Origin: an uncultured Anaerolineales bacterium
Lineage (GTDB): Bacteria > Chloroflexota > Anaerolineae > Anaerolineales > UBA6663
Length of the DNA stretch: 64,000 bases
Reading direction: 5' to 3'
Assembly: GCA_937952305.1 (NCBI GenBank)
Contig: CALFZO010000052.1
Location: 124,001-188,000, forward strand
Both the position numbers and the translations under genes were made by a program. Position 1 is the first letter of the stretch. Every line of letters starts with the position of its first letter. Of this stretch, positions 61,809 through 64,000 are shown in pieces. The notes below the pieces were generated by a model that saw nothing but the letters and a program-made list of their open reading frames with translations, was not told the origin of the DNA and did no database searches.

Positions 61809-63260
61809 TCAGCGCGCCTCCGGCTCCAGGTCAGCGGTGCGCGGCGTGAACCGCAGGCGCGCCACCCGCTGAGTCGCTGCGGTCACCCGGTAACGCTCGT
61901 CCAGGCGCAGGCCAGCCACCCACACCAGCGCGTCATCGGCCCCGGCCGGGTCCGCGCACACTACCAACGGCCAATCATCCCGCAGTTCCCGGGCGACCCG
62001 CTGGTTGATCAGGAAGTCAGACAGCTTCATCTGGTGCCCGCCCAGCCCTAACGGCTGGAACCGGTCCCCGGGCCGGCGGACCCGCAGACGCCATTCGGAG
62101 GCGGGCAGCCGGTCGGCATCCACCTCCACGCGCCAAGGATCGGCATTCTCGAGCACTTCGGCCAGGCTCCAGGCCCCGGCCGGCAGCAGCTCAACGCTGA
62201 AGTGCCAGCCGGCGGCCAGCGCCCCACCGGCCATCCTGGGCTGATCCGGGTGAGCCGGCCGATAGGCCCAGGCGCTCACCACCAGGGTATCGCGCCTCAC
62301 CGCCAGGCGCAGTCCGCGCAGCAGATCACACCACCGGCCGGGCGCCGCGCGCCGGCTGAACTGCACGGCCTGTTCGAGCGGCGTGAAGTCCAGGTTGCGC
62401 TCGTCCGGCAGCAGTTGCTGTGCGGCCCGCCGCAGCAGCGCGCGCTGCTCGCCCACCTTCAGGTCCGCCCAGCCCGCCCGGTTGAAGACGACCTGGCCGC
62501 CATCCCGGCGCGCCAGGCGCCGCCATAACGCGTCCAGGGCCGGCTCCAACAGCGCGTAGTCGCCGGCCGCCACCACGGCCGTGCGCTGCAGCACGGCCCG
62601 GATGTTCGGATTGTACGTCGCCAGCAACGGCAACAGTTCATGCCGAAGTCGATTGCGGAAGAGGGTCGTATCCAGGTTGGTGGCATCCTGGCGCGGTTCC
62701 AGGCCGCGCGCCGCACAGAAGGCCTCCACCTCCGCGCGCGGCGTCGCCAGGAGCGGGCGGATCAGCCATAACGCCGCGCCGGGGAGACGCGTGAGCGGCC
62801 GCATCCCACGCAGCCCGGCCAGGCCGCTCCCGCGCAAGAAGTGCATGAGCACGGTCTCGGCCTGGTCGTCGGCGTTATGGGCGACGGCCACTCGCGCCGC
62901 CCCGCAGCCGGCCGCCGTCTCGGCCAGGAACGCATAGCGCAGTTCACGCGCCGCCTCCTCCAGCGACAACCGGCGCGCGGCCGCATGAGCGCGCGTGTCG
63001 ACGCGGGCTGTGGAGAACGGCCAACCGCGCGCCGCGGCCGCCGCCCGGACGAAATCGGCCTCGGCCGGCGCCTCCGGCCGCAGCCCGTGATCCAGGTAAG
63101 CGACGTGGAGCGTCAACGCCCACTCCGGGGCCAGGGCGCTCAACGCCTCCAGCAGGCTCAGGCTGTCCGGCCCGCCGGAGACGCCCAGCACCAGCCGCTC
63201 TCCGGAGCGCACCAGATCCTGGTCAATAACGAAGGCGCGCAGACGCCCCAAGAAGTCCAC
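61809..63260 (-). CDS. tilS: tRNA(Ile)-lysidine synthase TilS
   Basis: TilS attaches lysine to C34 of the tRNA that reads AUA, changing its identity from Met to Ile. The 483-residue protein has the PP-loop LGVSGGPDSL (residues 26-35), YLDHGLRPEA, AHNADDQAETVLMHFLRGSG and DATNLDTTLFRNRLRHELLP. The C-terminal TilS domains (GDRFQPLGLGGHQMKLSDFL) follow. The start is the GTG at 63260. It lies six bases after a minus-strand TATAAT, the same geometry as coaW. Longer starts would place the promoter inside the gene. Essential function is expected. Confidence 0.94.
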   Translation of the reverse strand: MDFLGRLRAFVIDQDLVRSGERLVLGVSGGPDSLSLLEALSALAPEWALTLHVAYLDHGLRPEAPAEADFVRAAAAARGWPFSTARVDTRAHAAARRLSLEEAARELRYAFLAETAAGCGAARVAVAHNADDQAETVLMHFLRGSGLAGLRGMRPLTRLPGAALWLIRPLLATPRAEVEAFCAARGLEPRQDATNLDTTLFRNRLRHELLPLLATYNPNIRAVLQRTAVVAAGDYALLEPALDALWRRLARRDGGQVVFNRAGWADLKVGEQRALLRRAAQQLLPDERNLDFTPLEQAVQFSRRAAPGRWCDLLRGLRLAVRRDTLVVSAWAYRPAHPDQPRMAGGALAAGWHFSVELLPAGAWSLAEVLENADPWRVEVDADRLPASEWRLRVRRPGDRFQPLGLGGHQMKLSDFLINQRVARELRDDWPLVVCADPAGADDALVWVAGLRLDERYRVTAATQRVARLRFTPRTADLEPEAR

Positions 63261-63266
63261 AGCGGC

Positions 63267-63272
63267 ATTATA
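63267..63272 (-). promoter_or_regulatory. -10 element of tilS
   Basis: Minus-strand TATAAT, then GCCGCT and the GTG start of tilS. Only six bases separate box and start codon. Confidence 0.6.
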
Positions 63273-63343
63273 CGGCCACTGGCGGCCGTCACCGCCCCGC
63301 CAGCGGCGGGTTAGCAGGGTGTTTGGATTGACATAGCGCTGAG

Positions 63344-63391
63344 TTGTCCGCAATTTTGCGGATGGTATAATCCTTCTCCGCAGTCAGGAGG
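63344..63391 (+). promoter_or_regulatory. mreB promoter, palindrome and ribosome binding site
   Basis: TTGTCC (63344-63349), 16-bp spacer and an extended TGG-TATAAT (63366-63371). The spacer contains a 14-bp palindrome CCGCAA-TT-TTGCGG (63348-63361). AGGAGG at 63386-63391 lies five bases before the TTG start and decides it. Confidence 0.6.
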
Positions 63392-63396
63392 CGAAC

Positions 63397-64000
63397 TTGC
63401 AGCAAGTTGGCGACTTTTTGATGCGGCCACTTAAGTGGCTGCTGGGCATGTTCTCGTTGGATATCGGCATTGACCTGGGCACCGCCAACACGCTGGTCAA
63501 TGTGCGCGGCAAGGGCATCGTCATCAATGAGCCTTCCTGGGTGGCGATCGATAAGAAGACCAAGGAGCCCAAGGCCATCGGCGCCGAGGCCAAGGAGATC
63601 GCCGGCCGCACGCCGGCCAACATCGTGGCCATCCGCCCCTTGCGGGATGGCGTGATCTCCGAGTTCGAGATCACCGAGGCCATGCTCGAGTACTTTATCG
63701 GCAAGGCCCACGAGCAGAGCCTGGTACCCATCCCCAGCCCGCGCGTCGTGGTGGGCATCCCGTCCGGCGTGACCGAAGTCGAGAAGCGCGCGGTCTACGA
63801 CGCCACCATCGCCGCCGGCGCGCGCGAAGCCTTCCTCATTGAAGAGCCGATGGCGGCCGCGCTGGGCGCCGGCCTGCCGGTGGCCGAGCCGCGCGGCTCG
63901 ATGGTCGTGGACATCGGCGGCGGCACCACCGAGGTGGCCGTCTTCTCGATGGGCGGCATCGTCCTCTCCCGATCGCTGCGCGTGGCCGGCGACGAGATGG
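63397..64000 (+). CDS. mreB: Rod-shape-determining protein MreB, cut by window edge
   Basis: MreB is the actin-like filament that guides side-wall synthesis. The 201 visible residues have the phosphate-1 motif SLDIGIDLGTANTLVNVRG, GKGIVINEPSWVAID, PLRDGVISEFEITEAML, and the connect/phosphate-2 block MVVDIGGGTTEVAVFSMGGI. The start is the TTG at 63397, placed five bases after a perfect AGGAGG; the ATG at 63421 has no ribosome site. The N-terminal LQQVGDFLMRPLKWLLGMF adds an amphipathic leader, as in MreB membrane anchors. The C-terminal part lies beyond the window; mreC and mreD would be expected next. Confidence 0.95.
   Translation, partial: MQQVGDFLMRPLKWLLGMFSLDIGIDLGTANTLVNVRGKGIVINEPSWVAIDKKTKEPKAIGAEAKEIAGRTPANIVAIRPLRDGVISEFEITEAMLEYFIGKAHEQSLVPIPSPRVVVGIPSGVTEVEKRAVYDATIAAGAREAFLIEEPMAAALGAGLPVAEPRGSMVVDIGGGTTEVAVFSMGGIVLSRSLRVAGDEM

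Overview
The window is GC-rich DNA, densely packed with bacterial genes. It looks like a Chloroflexota chromosome (Anaerolineae/Caldilineae-like). This placement is inferred from the gene mix: a crtI-crtB-crtYcd-cruF carotenoid operon, type II pantothenate kinase, a DUF4446 protein, a bactofilin, several secreted lipoproteins with Thr/Pro-rich linkers, a giant alpha-2-macroglobulin-like protein, and a MoaD-MoaE fusion. No phage, insertion sequence or CRISPR array is visible. Two start styles occur. Some genes have good Shine-Dalgarno sites. Others start 6-9 nt after a TATAAT-like box and look leaderless.

Layout. 1-3250 (minus): coaW, a GT2 glycosyltransferase, moaC, a Nudix hydrolase and a moaD-moaE fusion in one tight operon, divergent from ftsY. 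3362-10952 (plus): ftsY, prfB with its programmed +1 frameshift, a coiled-coil/zinc-ribbon protein, and rpoC without rpoB. 11066-17920 (plus): tRNA-Asn, a PanE-like protein, a beta-helix surface protein, a methyltransferase, a FecR lipoprotein, a DUF4446 protein and a bactofilin. 18096-24086 (minus): an alpha-2-macroglobulin-like lipoprotein. 24440: hemH.

25573-31070 (minus): a lysine 2,3-aminomutase, two D-Ala-D-Ala-ligase-like ATP-grasp enzymes and a GNAT acetyltransferase form one operon. A third ATP-grasp gene follows under its own promoter. The set looks like a beta-lysine-based small-molecule pathway. 31359-33750 (plus): a MerR regulator with a 19-bp-spacer promoter, a small protein, and an aldo/keto reductase. 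33837-38386 (minus): an HtrA-like protease, a small membrane protein, an unknown protein, an O-methyltransferase and a LURP-one-like protein. 38457-45077 (minus): the carotenoid operon, continuing into cruF, plsY, a GT2 enzyme and DUF1990, behind a repeat array resembling a CarH/LitR operator.

45360-51379: a GH20 hexosaminidase, a GT4 glycosyltransferase, and the most unusual gene of the window. This gene (48461-51379) is a ClpA/C-like double AAA+ ATPase fused to a release-factor-2-like domain that has lost both the GGQ and the codon-recognition motifs. 51568-53030: padR and a CPBP protease under a palindromic operator. 53037-55447 (minus): a saccharopine-dehydrogenase-like protein and an MFS transporter. 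55559-58262: an ECF sigma factor, its membrane partner and a cytochrome-c-like protein. 58623-60278: a secreted protein with near-identical 297-bp tandem repeats. 60339-61322: a catalytically degenerate tyrosine recombinase. 61404-63260 (minus): a ModE-like regulator and tilS. 63397 to the end: mreB, cut by the window edge.
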